Source: Lineolata rhizophorae (Eukaryota > Ascomycota > Dothideomycetes > Lineolatales > Lineolataceae). From it: a stretch of 64,000 nt of DNA. Positions 24,232 to 36,036 of the stretch are shown piece by piece (within the stretch, counting starts at the first letter, position 1; each line of letters starts with the position of its first letter). Position numbers and translations under genes: made by a program. The stretch covers positions 169,901 through 233,900 of the forward strand of contig MU001690.1 in the NCBI GenBank assembly GCA_010093515.1, in the 5' to 3' direction. Under the pieces are notes generated by a model that saw only the letters and a program-made list of their open reading frames with translations, was not told the DNA's origin and did no database searches.

Positions 24232-26086
24232 TTTTGCTTGACGTGTCCTTTATACTTTCTATTTCCGGTGCAGTGATTAGATCACAAGGTATCCATACTT
24301 CACCAGGAGTTCTTTCCAAGGGATCCAGATGCTAAGCAGCCGCACCTAGTGGGAACAGGCTGCTTCTGGCGTCATACCCGTAGACCAAATAGTTACTAAG
24401 CACTTTACTTAGAAAGTGTTGCCCCAAAACTACATTTCCTTGCCGCTGATTACTAGGAGTCGGAAGACATGTCCTTCCTGAAAGCCGCGGTATAGCTGGC
24501 CAAGTTGCACAGCTTGCGATGCAACTAACGAGTTAGTTACAAGAATAGTCACATACTCAAAATCTAGTCATTGCTGACTCCTCGTGTCAGTTTTTGTGGC
24601 ATCCTAACGGGTCACAGTTTACCTATCACTATGTTTATCTTTTTTCGTTCTAAAATTGCAGTGTCCCTTGTAAGAAATGTGTAAGAAACGAAGTGATTTC
24701 AACATTCTAACGCATAGACAACTACACGAAACCCGGTTTGAGCAAGCATCCTAACAACAGCAGATAAGAGAACAAGTTTGCCACTTTCGAAAAGCAAGGC
24801 CCAAAAGTACAGCTAAAAGAAGAATATTGTTTGGCAATGTTGATATTAATGTAAATCGGTAGCCTCCAGGCCGTTTAGCAACAAGCTTTTCTTCTTCCCC
24901 TGGCACAAGGAGTGCAGGTGTAGTAATCGCTACTGAACGCAACCAATCACGTTCGTCGCTCCAATAGGTCGGTCTAAAAGGCGAGCTACCTTGCCGTAGT
25001 AGACTGTGATCGCTCGTATGGTGCCAGAAAGCAGGTCGATTTGTTCTGAATGCGACCATCATGTTCTAATGCAAGTAGAAAACCGCAGTCTACAGCTCAC
25101 AACCACTTCCACATGCAAAGCATCGTGGTAGCCCCGTCTTGCAAGGCATCGTCAAATGAGAGCATGATATCGTCCGATGCTATGAGCAGTGAAACGAACT
25201 ATAGGCATTACCTAACTAACTGTTACTATCGAAGACAGACAGAATGTTTCACAGTATGCAATACTCGTGTAACGGCTTTATCTCTCATGTGATTGCAGAA
25301 GCTTAGGGATAGTAGCGGAGCTAGAATGTCCCTTGTTTAGCAAGAAAAAGCATACTTGTACGCAGGAAGTGGTTGCAATATAAAATATGTGTTTCAACTA
25401 CATGTATGCGTCCCTTCTGAAGTAATCTAAGTCTTTCCAGGTCCTGACGATACTTGGGGGGAACGGGGACAGTTGAAGAATACTGACAAAGGGAAGCCAT
25501 AGAGATTTCGTAGCAACAAATTCGAGGGAAAGACGGCTGTAATGTGATATTAGCATCACGTGTGTTCGCGTCGCGCGTTTGCATCCAGCCTTCCAAAAGC
25601 GAAAGCAGGAATTAGCATCTAGAAGAGTCGTTACTTCCTTGCCTTCGAGGGCGCAGCATCAAACCTCAGGCTCTAGCAAAGTCGCGCTCAAGAGGAGATC
25701 CGATGAGACGGGCTACACAAGCATGTATCTATCTGACCGTCGTCGCGATGGCGAAAATATCAGATGCACGATGGGAAAGGTTGAGGGATCCGGTTTGAGA
25801 AACCTCGGCCGTTGTCGTCAGCCTTCAAACCACCACACGAGACCTGGCTCGTCAAAAGAATCACGGCATCCGAGCGCCTAGTCGAATAGGGGAACCGAAG
25901 CTCCGCAGATCACTTCGGACCCTTACGTAGCAGAGGACCCTGTTCCGACCCAAGTGGAAGGGGCACTTGGAGGATTCGCCGTGTGCACGGGGAATTTCCC
26001 TCGCAGCTCCTTTCCCTTCTTGTTCTCTACGCCCGCCTCCCTGAAACACCCCGCCTCAAATACGCGTACCCAATAGCAGCGACATA

Positions 26087-26087
26087 C

Positions 26088-26121
<34 letters not shown>
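26087..26121. repeat. compound (TA)n(TG)n microsatellite
   Basis: About eight TA units are followed directly by about nine TG units. Confidence 0.93.
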
Positions 26122-28357
26122 ATTATAAGGGATCGGCGGGCAGGCAGGGAGATCTGTTGCGGAGCTCACTCCGTCATTATGCAGCAGCTGAGAAGAGCGC
26201 ACGGGGTAGCCAGTCGCGCCCAGCGGACCACAGCCAAAGGGGCCTGAAGCGTACGTAGGTACATACTAAGTACTACGTAGGTATGTGTTACGGGCGGCGT
26301 CGATTAGCCAAACGCTGTCGGGTTAGAGTGAGGCACAGCAGGGGAGGGCTTTTTTGTTTGAGCTGGTAGGGCCGCACAACGTACGGACTGGCCCGGTACG
26401 TCGCGGCGTCGCCCGACAGAAATGGACGAGACGCACGACCGAACGGGGAGGGCCGGCCAGCGGACGGGGCCTGAAACCGGCTGGCAGATCGCCGCCGACG
26501 TAACGGCAGGCGGCAGGCGCTCCCTGCGCACTTGCTGCTGCTGCAACTGCAAGTTCTACGCCCGGCAGGAGGCAGGAAAGGGGACCCGCCCAATGACGTG
26601 AACGGCCGTCTCCTCATTTGCTGCCGCCGGCGCCGCGATCTGCCCCCGGGTGCAGCCCCGTGGAAGTCAGCGACGGGGCGGAGCCTCGCCGGCAGGCACA
26701 GGCGCCCACCATCTTCATGGCGCTTACCCATGCGACTTGCGTTCTTCGTGCAAAAGCCGGCTGAGGTGGAGAAAGGGAGAGGTATGGGCGGCATGCTAAA
26801 ATGCCTGCGTCTTCGCGGAGATTACCTGACCGATTTCAGCCAGAGCGGACTGCCCTCGTGGCTGGGCGAAATCGGCGCAGAGAAAGAAAAAACGGCGGTG
26901 GGCCGGGTCCCGGTGGCGGCGACACCTGCAGCGCAGCAGCATCGCAGGCGCCCCCACCTCGGCCGATCGCCGGGTCGCCCACAAGCTCTCTCTCTCTCCC
27001 CTTTCCCCCCACCCCCAATCAACGGCCGTACTGTACGTAGTACGCAAACGACCCGGGAATTGCGCCGAATGAATGATCTTTGGTAAGGGTAGTAGCATCG
27101 TAGCAGGCGGCGAGGCAGCACGCGCCGCGGCCCAAAATGCGAATTGGGGCGGAGGCCATGAGTGCTATTGCTCGCTTTCCCGCGGGTCGCGGGTGCATGT
27201 ACCGTACGTACATCATACTTCGGTTGCCAAGCGCCAGCCTCGCCGGACGGCCCGTGGTTCTCTGCCGGTAGCGTGACAACCCGAGCCTCATCATCGTCAT
27301 TCTTAGGTACATAGGTAGCCGCTAGAGAGTAGCACCCAAGGCAACAAAGACACTGTTCAAGGAACTCGTGACTGGTATTTATTTTTGCGGCTCCTCACCG
27401 GAATTTGCCTGCCGACCTACCGCTAAGGTCTCCGTCTACGACACCCAACAGACGCAAGCCACCCAAAACAACAGCTGTAGTTGTCCATGCCAAGAAAACA
27501 AAGGGGGCTGAGGGAAGCCGGGCAAGTCTATTCGCTCCGCTGTTCTCTCTACACGCTCGCGTAACCAGGACCTCGTTTGCAGAGGCCACGAACGAGACAA
27601 ATAATCGGCTCAGAAGGCTGAAGGAAAACGAATGGGCCTCATCTCCGCCCGGTACACTTCATGCTTGAGCGAACGTGCTTGGTAAACCGCGAAAAACTGG
27701 ATCTGAACTAAGGCCGTAACAAGTGACGGTAGATGTAGATGGAATCATCACTTCTCCTTTCTGGAATGAAGCCCCTATCAACAGTGTCACCCCGCGCGCG
27801 GGGGTTATGCAAGATTTGAGAAGAAGCGCCCAAACTCCCAGAACGCTCAGTCGAAGATAAAAAAAAAAGAACTTTGAAAATAAAAGAAATGCCACGGACC
27901 GCGGCTAGGTTCATCAACAGGTACCGTGACAACCAAGTAAACCATGATGCTGGACGTTCGACGCTTGTGTGAATGGGCTCCGTTTTACATCCGACTCCCA
28001 TTGCGCACGGAGAAAAGGCCAGTTGAATTGTTGCCGAGTTGAGAAGAGAAGTGAGGTGCCCGAGAGAAATCAGTAAGAACGCCGTGCGCACTATGCTCGC
28101 TGAGGGATATGAGGTTGCTCGAAGACGACAGCTCCGTGTCCTCCGAAAGGAGATCAAAAAGCTAGATGTACGGAGGGGAAATCGATGCGGCGGAGACGGC
28201 GATTTGATCGGAAACGATGCTGTGACTGGTGACCGGAGAAGAATGATCGATATTTGCTCCGCCGACGGGGAACAAATTAAGGCTGTTGCGAGAGGGGAAG
28301 GAAGCTTCGGGGGGTCAAGGCTACGTGGATGCTGCCGCCAGTCCGGTCGGAGATTCG

Positions 28358-29092
28358 TTATTTCGCAGCCCGTCCTTTTCCCTTCAACTTGGGCGCGCCT
28401 GACGAAGTTATCTTGCTCGTTTGCATGAGTTCGCCAATGTACCTGGGCGAAAAATTAGCCATCGGCAATGGCATTTCATAGGACGGGGCAAAGACGAACG
28501 ATTGCAAGAACCGGTTGCCGCCCTCGAGCTTCTCGTGTTCCGACTTGACCGTCTCGACACGGTCAACTATGTCCAACAAGCTGGCCTGGAGAGCTTTCGC
28601 TTGTCTGTCGAACGACGTTAGTCTACCACAGCTGGGACATGTCGAGGCTCTTTCGGACGGTTTTGGATGTTTAGTTTTTGTTTTTGTTTTTTTTTTGTTT
28701 TTTTTTTTGGTGGTGAACCCCGAAGACGCCTCGGTCGAAGAGTGGAGGTTGGCGCGGACTCACTCCATCAACGCCTCGCGAGCCTCCCGCCCCATGCGCT
28801 CAATCTCCTCGCTACTCCGTCGCGGGCTCATGGTGCGAGCGTCGTTCTCGTCGTACTCCTCCTCGTCCTCGCCCACCTCGACCATGGGGCTGTCCCGCGG
28901 TATTATGATTGTACCGCTCGACTTGCGGCTGCCCAGCTTGGGGCGCTGTAGCTTGGACCCGTCCTGCTTGTCGTCGTCTCCCGAGGACTCGGATTGGGAC
29001 GACGAGGTGACGGCGGCCAGATCGTCGCTGTCCGGCGGCGGCGCGGACGCTGGAGATGGTTCTGCGACAGAGTGCGACTGTATCGCAGCCAT
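28358..29092 (-). CDS. short coiled-coil (SCOC/UNC-69-like) protein
   Basis: Exons: 29092-28764, 28604-28500 and 28442-28358; 519 coding bases, 172 residues. The N-terminal 110 residues or so are acidic and Ser-rich. The C-terminus is the SCOC coiled coil: QAKALQASLLDIVDRVETVK, SEHEKLEGGNRFLQS, then YIGELMQTSKITSS and a basic tail. SCOC proteins bind ARL GTPases at the Golgi and in animals act in autophagy and axonal transport (FEZ/UNC-69); a Golgi or vesicle role here is inference. Intron 2 (28443-28499, 57 bp) is stop-free and in frame with an unusual GTTCGT donor. Removing it restores FLQSYIGELMQ, which matches the family. Intron 1 (159 bp) contains a long T-rich tract on the plus strand near 28675-28708. 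Confidence 0.88.
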
Positions 29093-31089
29093 GGCGGCCT
29101 CGGAGATATGGAAGGGAGGGGGAGGGATAAAAAGAAAAACGGGAAGGGAAGCGCTAGAAGCGCGGGCGAGCAGGCCGGCGGATTCTGTAGCAATCACGGG
29201 ATACGGGGGCACTCGTCCCGAGGGGGAGAGGGAAGAGGAAGAGAAGAGCGCGAGGCCGGCGGGAGGAGAGAACTGAGCCGGCGGGTAAGGTGGGCGAAAT
29301 GGGCAAGCCTACAAGCGGGCTTGCTAAGGTGCGTGCTAGCATGTAGTAGGCATGCAGCGCAGCTAAGGACGGGGAACGCTAATAAGGAAGAGGCAGGGCA
29401 GGAAAGCTCGGGGCGGGTCCTGGCCGGCTGTTTGGCTGCGGCGGAAGCGGCAGTCACGGCGGGCGTCTGGCGCTAGGCCGCAAAGCGGGCGGTGGGTGGG
29501 TGATGACAGCCGGACCCCCTCCTGCGACCCCCCCTCTCTCTTTCTCTCGCGCCGAAATGAGCGAAGAGACGAGACGAGCAGGCGGCAGCCCAACGAGGGC
29601 GCGCGCCAAGCCCTCGCCGGCCGAGGCCGACCTAGCGGAGGCCCTAAAAACTCTGGCGCCGCACGCGCAGGGCCGAAGGGCGGGCGGCGGCGGCGGAGCG
29701 GTGACGGCGCTGCAGCGGCCGGCGGACGCGAGCCACCAGTTGTTGTTCGGCTGGCAGGACCCTGACCACAGTCCGGCGGCCCCCCCTGCAACGACGTCAT
29801 GAGCTGCCCGCCGCCGCCGCCGCCGCCGCCCCGCCGGCCGCCCCTTCGGCACCCGCCCTCTCGCCTATTAGCGCGCCCGTGGGCCCGTCAATTTGCCCTG
29901 TCTGCAGCTCCCTGACGGCCCCCGGTTACCCCGGGCGTGCCAGCCCCCAGCTGTCCTGTAGGTAGGCAGGTACGTACCTGTGTACCCAGGTGCTCTGCGC
30001 CCATTCCCCCGCCGCCCGGGCCTGCCTGCTTGGTGCTCCACCGCCTCCACCCACCTCACTCGAACAGGAACACCGACACACGTTGCTTTCCTCTTGTGGC
30101 GGCCGGCTTCCCTTCTCAGCCGGCTCCCAGACGCCGACTCAGGGCCGCGCCTGCCTCCGTCCCAAAGGTCCAGGACTCGCTCTTTCCATTGAAGGGTCCA
30201 ATTGCTCGACCCCACGCCGCCCGGCTTCGGACTAGCGACCCATGCCTTCTCATACCTGCCCACCCACCGCCGCGCGCCTTAGTCCGCATGCGGCAATTCG
30301 CGAGCGAAACCGCACGTGTCACCCCTCGACCGGAATCCCGTCCCGTTGGGGAATTGCCGGCCCATCGAGCCATGCCGTCTACCGTGCCCGCCCGCGCTGC
30401 TTATCTGCCCTGTACTTTTTATTTTGCAATGTGGCCCGCTCCGGAGCGTATAAGCCTAGGGATGAGCGTTATACATAGTACTAGGTGAGGCTGAAGCTGA
30501 GCCGCGCTGCTCAATCATACTACATACCTACTACGCACGGAGTACGTAGTACGTACATACCGTCAAGCCATCAGCCAGGCGTGGCGCCCCTCGGGGCGTT
30601 TATATTTGGAAACTCTATTCAGTGTCTTGGGACTGGCGCGCCATCTTCATCTCGGGCGCCTTAGCCGTTCCGATTACCCCCAGTCTACATGCAAGGGAAA
30701 CACATGGAAACTACGCCGATAGATAAGGTTCGCCCTGTCCGGCGGGGCCTCCGCAGACCACCTTCCGATATGCGTGATATGTGAAAAGCCTTACGGCCCA
30801 TCACGTGGGGAACAGCAGTGCCTTCTCTCAATATCTCATACCTATAAACTTGCATCGCGCTCTACTACATAGTGGCGTTGTCAACAATACGCCGCGCTCT
30901 ATCGCTGTTGACCGCTTGGCACAGCCACCCACGTCGGGCCATACAGAAATCGAAACACGTAGGAAATTGTTATTTGCAGCTATCAGTACAGGCTCGTCCC
31001 ATGATTTCTACAAGAGCTACAACAACCGCATTGGCACACACCCTTCCATAAACGATTACCGATTCCATCGCCCCGCAACTAGCACTTTA
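29093..31089. other. intergenic, no gene recognised
   Basis: About 2 kb upstream of the SCOC-like gene and downstream of MPP-beta. It contains a (GCC)n tract at about 29808-29830 and TACGTA/TACCTA clusters at 29958-29990 and 30472-30565. Open frames on both strands are Ala/Pro/Arg-rich without similarity to known domains. Confidence 0.45.
29808..29830. repeat. (GCC)n trinucleotide repeat
   Basis: About seven CCG/GCC units in very GC-rich DNA. Confidence 0.8.
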
Positions 31090-32773
31090 CTACGACATGT
31101 TCCGGCTCATGTCGCCCCTGACGCGCTCGTAGTCCAACAAGGCCTCGATCTGCCCGACGGCGCTAATGGCAATGTCGCGGTCCCAGATCTTGCGCTGCGC
31201 AAAGTCCATGACGTCCTTCTCGGTGATCCTACCGACCTCCCGTTCGACGTCCTCCGGGCTGAGACGGCGGCCCGTCGTGATGATCTGCCGACCAATGTCC
31301 TCCGCCACGGCGGTGGTGCCGTCGAGGGAAAGCAGCATCGACGCCTTGAGCTGGGCCTTGGCACGCTCCGTCTCCGCCTCCGACACGTTGAACGATAGCC
31401 GGGACCATTCGCGGAGCGTAAAGTGCACTAGATCATCGACACGATCGATACTATCCGAAACGAGGTAGATACCCCAAAGGCTGCGATGGCAATGTCAGCT
31501 TTGTGAAGCAACGGAAACCGACGAGCAAGCAAACGCACCCCGTATCGCTATAGCTGGTGGAGAAGCTCATAAAGCTATTGGCGAGCTTGTGATTATGCAC
31601 GAACGAACTCAGCTTGCTTCCCAGGTAGGGAGAGGCGCCCATAGCGCGGTCCCAGTTGCCGACGATGGCCTGGGTAACAAGTGCGGTGAAGTAATCTTCA
31701 TCGTTCCAGCTTACACCCTCGACGGCGATGGCAATGTTGGCGGTAGGCAAGGTGTCATCCCTGATCCTCACTTCCGAGCCGACGAAATCCGGCTTAGCCT
31801 TTTGTGCCATGGCAATCGCAGAGGACTGAGCCGTCGGTGGGTATTTCGGGAAATCCGCAAAGTGCTTCTGCGCAAGTTCCACAAGCTGCTGATGAGGAAC
31901 ACCTCCGGCGCCAACCAGAACCATACGATCTGCGGTATAGTTCGTCTTGATGTAGTCGACAAGATCGTTTCTGCTGATGCTTTGAATGTTTTCCTTGGGA
32001 CCTAGGATGGTGCGACCTAGCGGCTGGCCCTGGAAGGCGGTGGCGTGAAGATGGTCAAAGACGACCTCCTCGAGCTGCTTGTCGACTTCCTCCTGTTCCC
32101 TCAGAATCACATCCCTCTCGCGTTCTATCGCGGCGGGTTCCAGCTTCGAGTTCTGAAGGATATCAGACAGAATGTCGACGGTCTTGGGGACATCGGAATT
32201 GAAGGACTTGGCGTAGTAGACGGTATTTTCTCGCTAGCCAGTCGTCAGCAATTTAACCACTAGCATTGACTCCATAGAGCGTACCGATGTGTAGGCATTG
32301 AGATGCCCTCCCATATTCTCTATCTCGAGCTCCAACTGATGTTGATTACGTTTTTGGGTGCCCTAGAAGAGTTGTAGGCACTAGTTAGCAAGCTGTTACC
32401 GTCAACGAGACCATATCAGAACCCGCCGCACCTTGAAGGCAAGATGCTCCAGGAAATGCGCCGTGCCATTGGTGGCATCCGTCTCTGCTCGACTTCCGGC
32501 ATCGATCCAGACACCAACCGTTGAGGTCTGAGCCCAAGGAGAGTGCTCGGTTGCAATCTGCGGAAGAGAGGGTCAATTGGAATGGTCACGACAGAAAATA
32601 AGCAAAACGAATGAGACACGCACGGTGAAGCCATTGCTCAGCGTCGTCGTCTCCGTCTTGGAGCCGATACTGACGGGGGTCGCGAGACCGCGGGTCAGCG
32701 GGCTCCGGATAGAATTGAGGGCGGCGCGGCTGCGCAGGCTCCGCTGCATGCTAAGCGCCAGCCGCGATGCCAT
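31090..32773 (-). CDS. MAS1: mitochondrial processing peptidase, beta subunit
   Basis: Five exons: 32773-32624, 32557-32432, 32362-32285, 32233-31539 and 31480-31090; 1440 coding bases, 479 residues, the normal size. The N-terminus is an Arg/Ser-rich presequence. The M16 zinc-protease signature HFLEH (about residues 84-88) is followed by [20 protein letters not shown], and the downstream Glu-rich [14 protein letters not shown] supplies the distal zinc ligand. Intact HxxEH marks this as the catalytic beta subunit, not alpha. It removes matrix-targeting presequences from imported precursors. Introns are 66, 69, 51 and 58 bp; the last join restores [13 protein letters not shown]. The gene is head-to-head with SDH4 across 379 bp. 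Confidence 0.97.
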
Positions 32774-33152
32774 TGCGAGGAGACGGAAAGGGAGCGAGCG
32801 GGGGCGCGGATGGGACGGCGGTGATGGAACAAGGCCGGGGCGATGGCGGACACGATCTTTCTGGGTGCCGTCGAGAGAGCAACGGAGGTGAGGTCGAGGT
32901 TTGCGGCTCGGGGACTCCCGGGCCGCGCCACCACCGGCCAATCGCAGCGCTGCATTCTTCCCGCAGGCCGCGATTACAATAGCGGCTGCTCCACTGGCGG
33001 TCGGAACACATGCGATCGGGCGACCTCGGCCAACTGCTCCGCTGTCGTCGTCTTTCTCTTACGCCTCATGCATCACTGATCGCCCTGCGGGCCTCAACCT
33101 CTTGCCCCACGCCGCTCTCCCCTCTATCTCGATTTGTTCCGCCACGTTCACA
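32774..33152. promoter_or_regulatory. bidirectional promoter, MPP-beta / SDH4
   Basis: 379 bp separate the start codons of two divergent nuclear genes for mitochondrial proteins. A CCAAT-type word on the minus strand (GATTGG, shown as CCAATC near 32938) is present. Shared regulation is inference from the layout. Confidence 0.5.
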
Positions 33153-33993
33153 ATGGCTTCAATCATCCGCCCGTCGCTGCTGGCACAGCTCCGCGCCGCC
33201 CCGCTTTCCAGGCGTGTCTTCTCCACCCGAAGCTTGCCCACCATCGGGTCCTGCTCCAACCCTTCGAGACGACCTGCCATTCGGAGCCACGGCGAGCCGG
33301 CGTCGCTTGCCGCCAGGTCAAGCATCCTCCCGCACTCTGTCGGGTTCCACGCGACGCCTGCCAGGCCGATTCTTCCCCCGCTCCCCCGTCAGTTTTCCTT
33401 TCTTTGCCCGGCGTGTGCATTTGCAGAAAGCTAACTGTGACCCGCAGAACGGATCCAAGGCACAAGTACGACATACGCACCTATCTTCCCTGCGTTCGAG
33501 ACTGCTGACTATCCAAAGCGAACGAGGCCCAGCCCATTGTTGAGCATTCCGCGACTGAGGGGGGATATCACTGGGCTTTCGAGAGGTGCCGACCGGCGTG
33601 ACTATGCTCCTGCAGCTGCCCGCCCAAGCTGACAACTCATACAGGATAATTGCAGTGACCCTTGTTCCCCTTACCGTTGCTCCTTTCGCGGCCGGCTCGA
33701 TGCATCCCGTCATAGACGCGGCCCTGTGTGCTACCATCATTATCCACTCCCACATCGGTTTCGAGTGAGTGCAAAGCCAGTGTTTCTCTATGAAGTAGTA
33801 TGGCTTGCTAATCGTGCTATGTGCTAGCGCCATGATTACTGATTACTTGCCAAAGAAGCGAGTGCCCAAGACGAGGAAGCTGTTTGAATGGGGTCTCAGG
33901 GCTGGTACTTTGGTCGTGGCAGTGGGGCTCTACGAATTCGAAACAAATGACGTGGGCCTGACAGAAGCGATTTCGCGCATTTGGCATGCATAA
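33153..33993 (+). CDS. SDH4: succinate dehydrogenase membrane anchor subunit (CybS)
   Basis: Five exons: 33153-33387, 33448-33465, 33519-33585, 33645-33764 and 33828-33993; 606 coding bases, 201 residues. Exon 2 is an 18-bp microexon. Phases agree at every join and give the expected IQGTTNEAQPIVEH and FERIIAVTLVPLTVAPFAAG. A mitochondrial presequence (MASIIRPSLLAQLRAAPLSR) leads into three hydrophobic segments. HSHIGF carries the haem b ligand His, and a following DY pair fits the ubiquinone site. The C-terminus is VGLYEFETNDVGLTEAISRI. CybS anchors complex II in the inner membrane. Intron 1 uses a GTCAGT donor; introns are 60, 53, 59 and 63 bp. Confidence 0.95.
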
Positions 33994-34377
33994 GTCTTCT
34001 GTTTGCGTCCATTTCCGGAGGTTGAGACCTCCTTGTACTAGGTCGCCATTGTATTGTGTCTTGTACCTCTTTGCCGATTGATGGGCCAAGTCCATACGTT
34101 GCTTTGTGACCTTTCCTTTTCTTACCATTATCGATCGAGTTAACGGCTTAGCGGTACTATATCAAATGTTGGAATTCTCGTTGCACAGAAACGCTTCGCG
34201 CTTGTTCTGGACTGCTGGCGTGGCCAAACCAAACTTGGAAGGATTCTTCCCCCTACCTCTGAGAGTTTAAAAGGCTTCTTCTCGACCTCGTCCAATCTAG
34301 GTTTCTGTATCTTCGCCAACCCCTAACGGTACGAGCTAGGTATCGACAAACCTAATACTATTCATCGCACACACCCT
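33994..34377. other. intergenic between SDH4 and P450-like gene
   Basis: About 380 bp, AT-richer than the flanking genes, holding the SDH4 3' end and the upstream region of the P450-like gene. Nothing else is seen. Confidence 0.5.
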
Positions 34378-35709
34378 ATGGACGCACGGATTTTGTGCAC
34401 ATTGTGCCTCCAGCTGCTCGCAGGAGCGTTGGTAGCTTTCTCCAAAAGTTCTGTTTGCCAACTTATAGGAGGAACATTCTTTTTGAGTTCGGCAATGCAT
34501 TGGACCGTTGTACTTATAAATCGTTACTTGAACGTAAGTGCGGACAGCACCTATCTTGAAGGTAATGCCATACCAGTCATTATAACCGACAACAAAAAGT
34601 GCAAAGAGATGCTTGGGGGCGACCGGACACATACGGGAGCTGGAATTCCCGGAATCCAAGAAAAGCTTGCAGCTCGAGCTAGACCGAACTTTCGACTGAG
34701 ACTTGCTTTTGGCATTGACAATGCCTTCACTACCGACGATGAAGTTTGGTATAGGGAGTTCAAGAAGAGAGTTCAGTGCAGTTTGAAAGCTATCTCTCAA
34801 GAACGCTGGCATATATTGGCCCGCGACGCGCGGTCCCTGGCCACGTCGAAGCTACAACGATCGGCTTCCTCCCCTCTCGTTCCACTCGTTCAATCAATCA
34901 CACTAAGGATAACACTTGAAGCATTCTTCCCCAAGAACCCAGTGCGGCTGAGGGACCAGCACATCGAGACTGTTGCCGGAGAGATAAACCGAGTGTGGAT
35001 GGTATCAAAGGATGATCCGCGATCAGAGAGCTGGCGCTGCCAACTCAAACTTCGCGACGCCCTGGCGGAACTCATTCCAGATGCCAAGGTTTTTGAACCA
35101 AGGGAGAATCCGCTGAACATCATCCTCCCCGCTTACGAAACCATGTGGAGGGTCGTCCTGCGATGCTTTGTCGAGGTTTGGCAGAGGCACGTGGAATGGC
35201 AGGGGGCTTTCGAGGACCTACTCAGGAATCCGGGTGCCAGCCAGGCCCCAGGCGAAGGCCATAATGAGGCACGGGCGTTTCACGCAGTCAAAGAGGCATT
35301 CAGGCTGTATCCGCCGACTCGGAGGGTCCATCGACACTATGCAGACCCTTCGACCGCCAAAAGGGTCTGGGAAGCCGCAGACATAGAAACATGCCATAGG
35401 TCCGCCGAGGTTTGGGGACCAGATCCGCTTGTCTTCAACCCCGGTCGATGGGCGAACGCTCACGCGAACCTCGGCGCCTCCCTCTTAGCATTCGGAGCTG
35501 GAGACTTTACTTGCCCAGCGAAGGCGGGCTTTGGATATCGAATGGCCGCCATACTTGTGGCAGCTCTTTTGGATGCGGTTGGGCAAGGTCCGTGGAAGTT
35601 GGACATGGGCAACGACGAGGAGGAGCTGGCCGAGGGCGTGCCGATGTTGTCGGGACGAGACGCGTATGTGCAAGCGATGCTGGTGAGATCGGAAGAGGAG
35701 TGTAGATAG
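34378..35709 (+). CDS. cytochrome P450-like protein, short, single exon
   Basis: An intronless frame of 443 residues. The first 50 residues contain two hydrophobic stretches, as expected for a membrane anchor. P450 hallmarks are in order: an I-helix-like LPAYETMWRVVLR (A-x-E-T), ExxR in KEAFRLYPPTRRVHRH, a PERF-like PDPLVFNPGRW, and the haem loop FGAGDFTCPAKAGFG with the axial Cys. The distance from I helix to ExxR is short and the total is about 60 residues below a usual P450, so some recognition regions are reduced. It belongs to a divergent fungal P450-like group; substrate unknown. No tailoring or backbone biosynthetic genes flank it, so a secondary-metabolite cluster is not supported. 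Confidence 0.8.
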   Translation: MDARILCTLCLQLLAGALVAFSKSSVCQLIGGTFFLSSAMHWTVVLINRYLNVSADSTYLEGNAIPVIITDNKKCKEMLGGDRTHTGAGIPGIQEKLAARARPNFRLRLAFGIDNAFTTDDEVWYREFKKRVQCSLKAISQERWHILARDARSLATSKLQRSASSPLVPLVQSITLRITLEAFFPKNPVRLRDQHIETVAGEINRVWMVSKDDPRSESWRCQLKLRDALAELIPDAKVFEPRENPLNIILPAYETMWRVVLRCFVEVWQRHVEWQGAFEDLLRNPGASQAPGEGHNEARAFHAVKEAFRLYPPTRRVHRHYADPSTAKRVWEAADIETCHRSAEVWGPDPLVFNPGRWANAHANLGASLLAFGAGDFTCPAKAGFGYRMAAILVAALLDAVGQGPWKLDMGNDEEELAEGVPMLSGRDAYVQAMLVRSEEECR

Positions 35710-36036
35710 CTGTGTAGTTGCAGGCGGGGAGTCGGGGCGGACGAGAGCGGTCATGGTGTGGGGTGCGTCGCCCCGCCTCTCCCGCTGGCCCGTCGGTACG
35801 TACCGGTTCCGAGGCAGTTGCGAATGCAGAAATTACCTCGCATATCTCTCACGCGACAATTCCACGCCCCTCCAAATCACGGGAACTGGAGCTGCCCCCG
35901 GCCTCGCTTGCCGCCCCTCCGTCGTCTCTTGAGCCTTTCCCGGCCAGCGAACAAACAAACAATGAGACGAACCCCCCTCGCGCTGCTCCGCTCGCTGCAG
36001 ATGATACGTTGAAAGCCACCCCACGTGCCTGCAGCC
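35710..36036. other. intergenic
   Basis: About 330 bp between two genes on the same strand. The right half is C-rich and probably leader sequence. No gene is supported. Confidence 0.5.

Noticed and set aside
26288-27086. overlapping frames of up to 184 codons on both strands
   Set aside because: GC-rich and Arg/Pro-rich translations on both strands with no domain or splice-supported extension; treated as non-coding.
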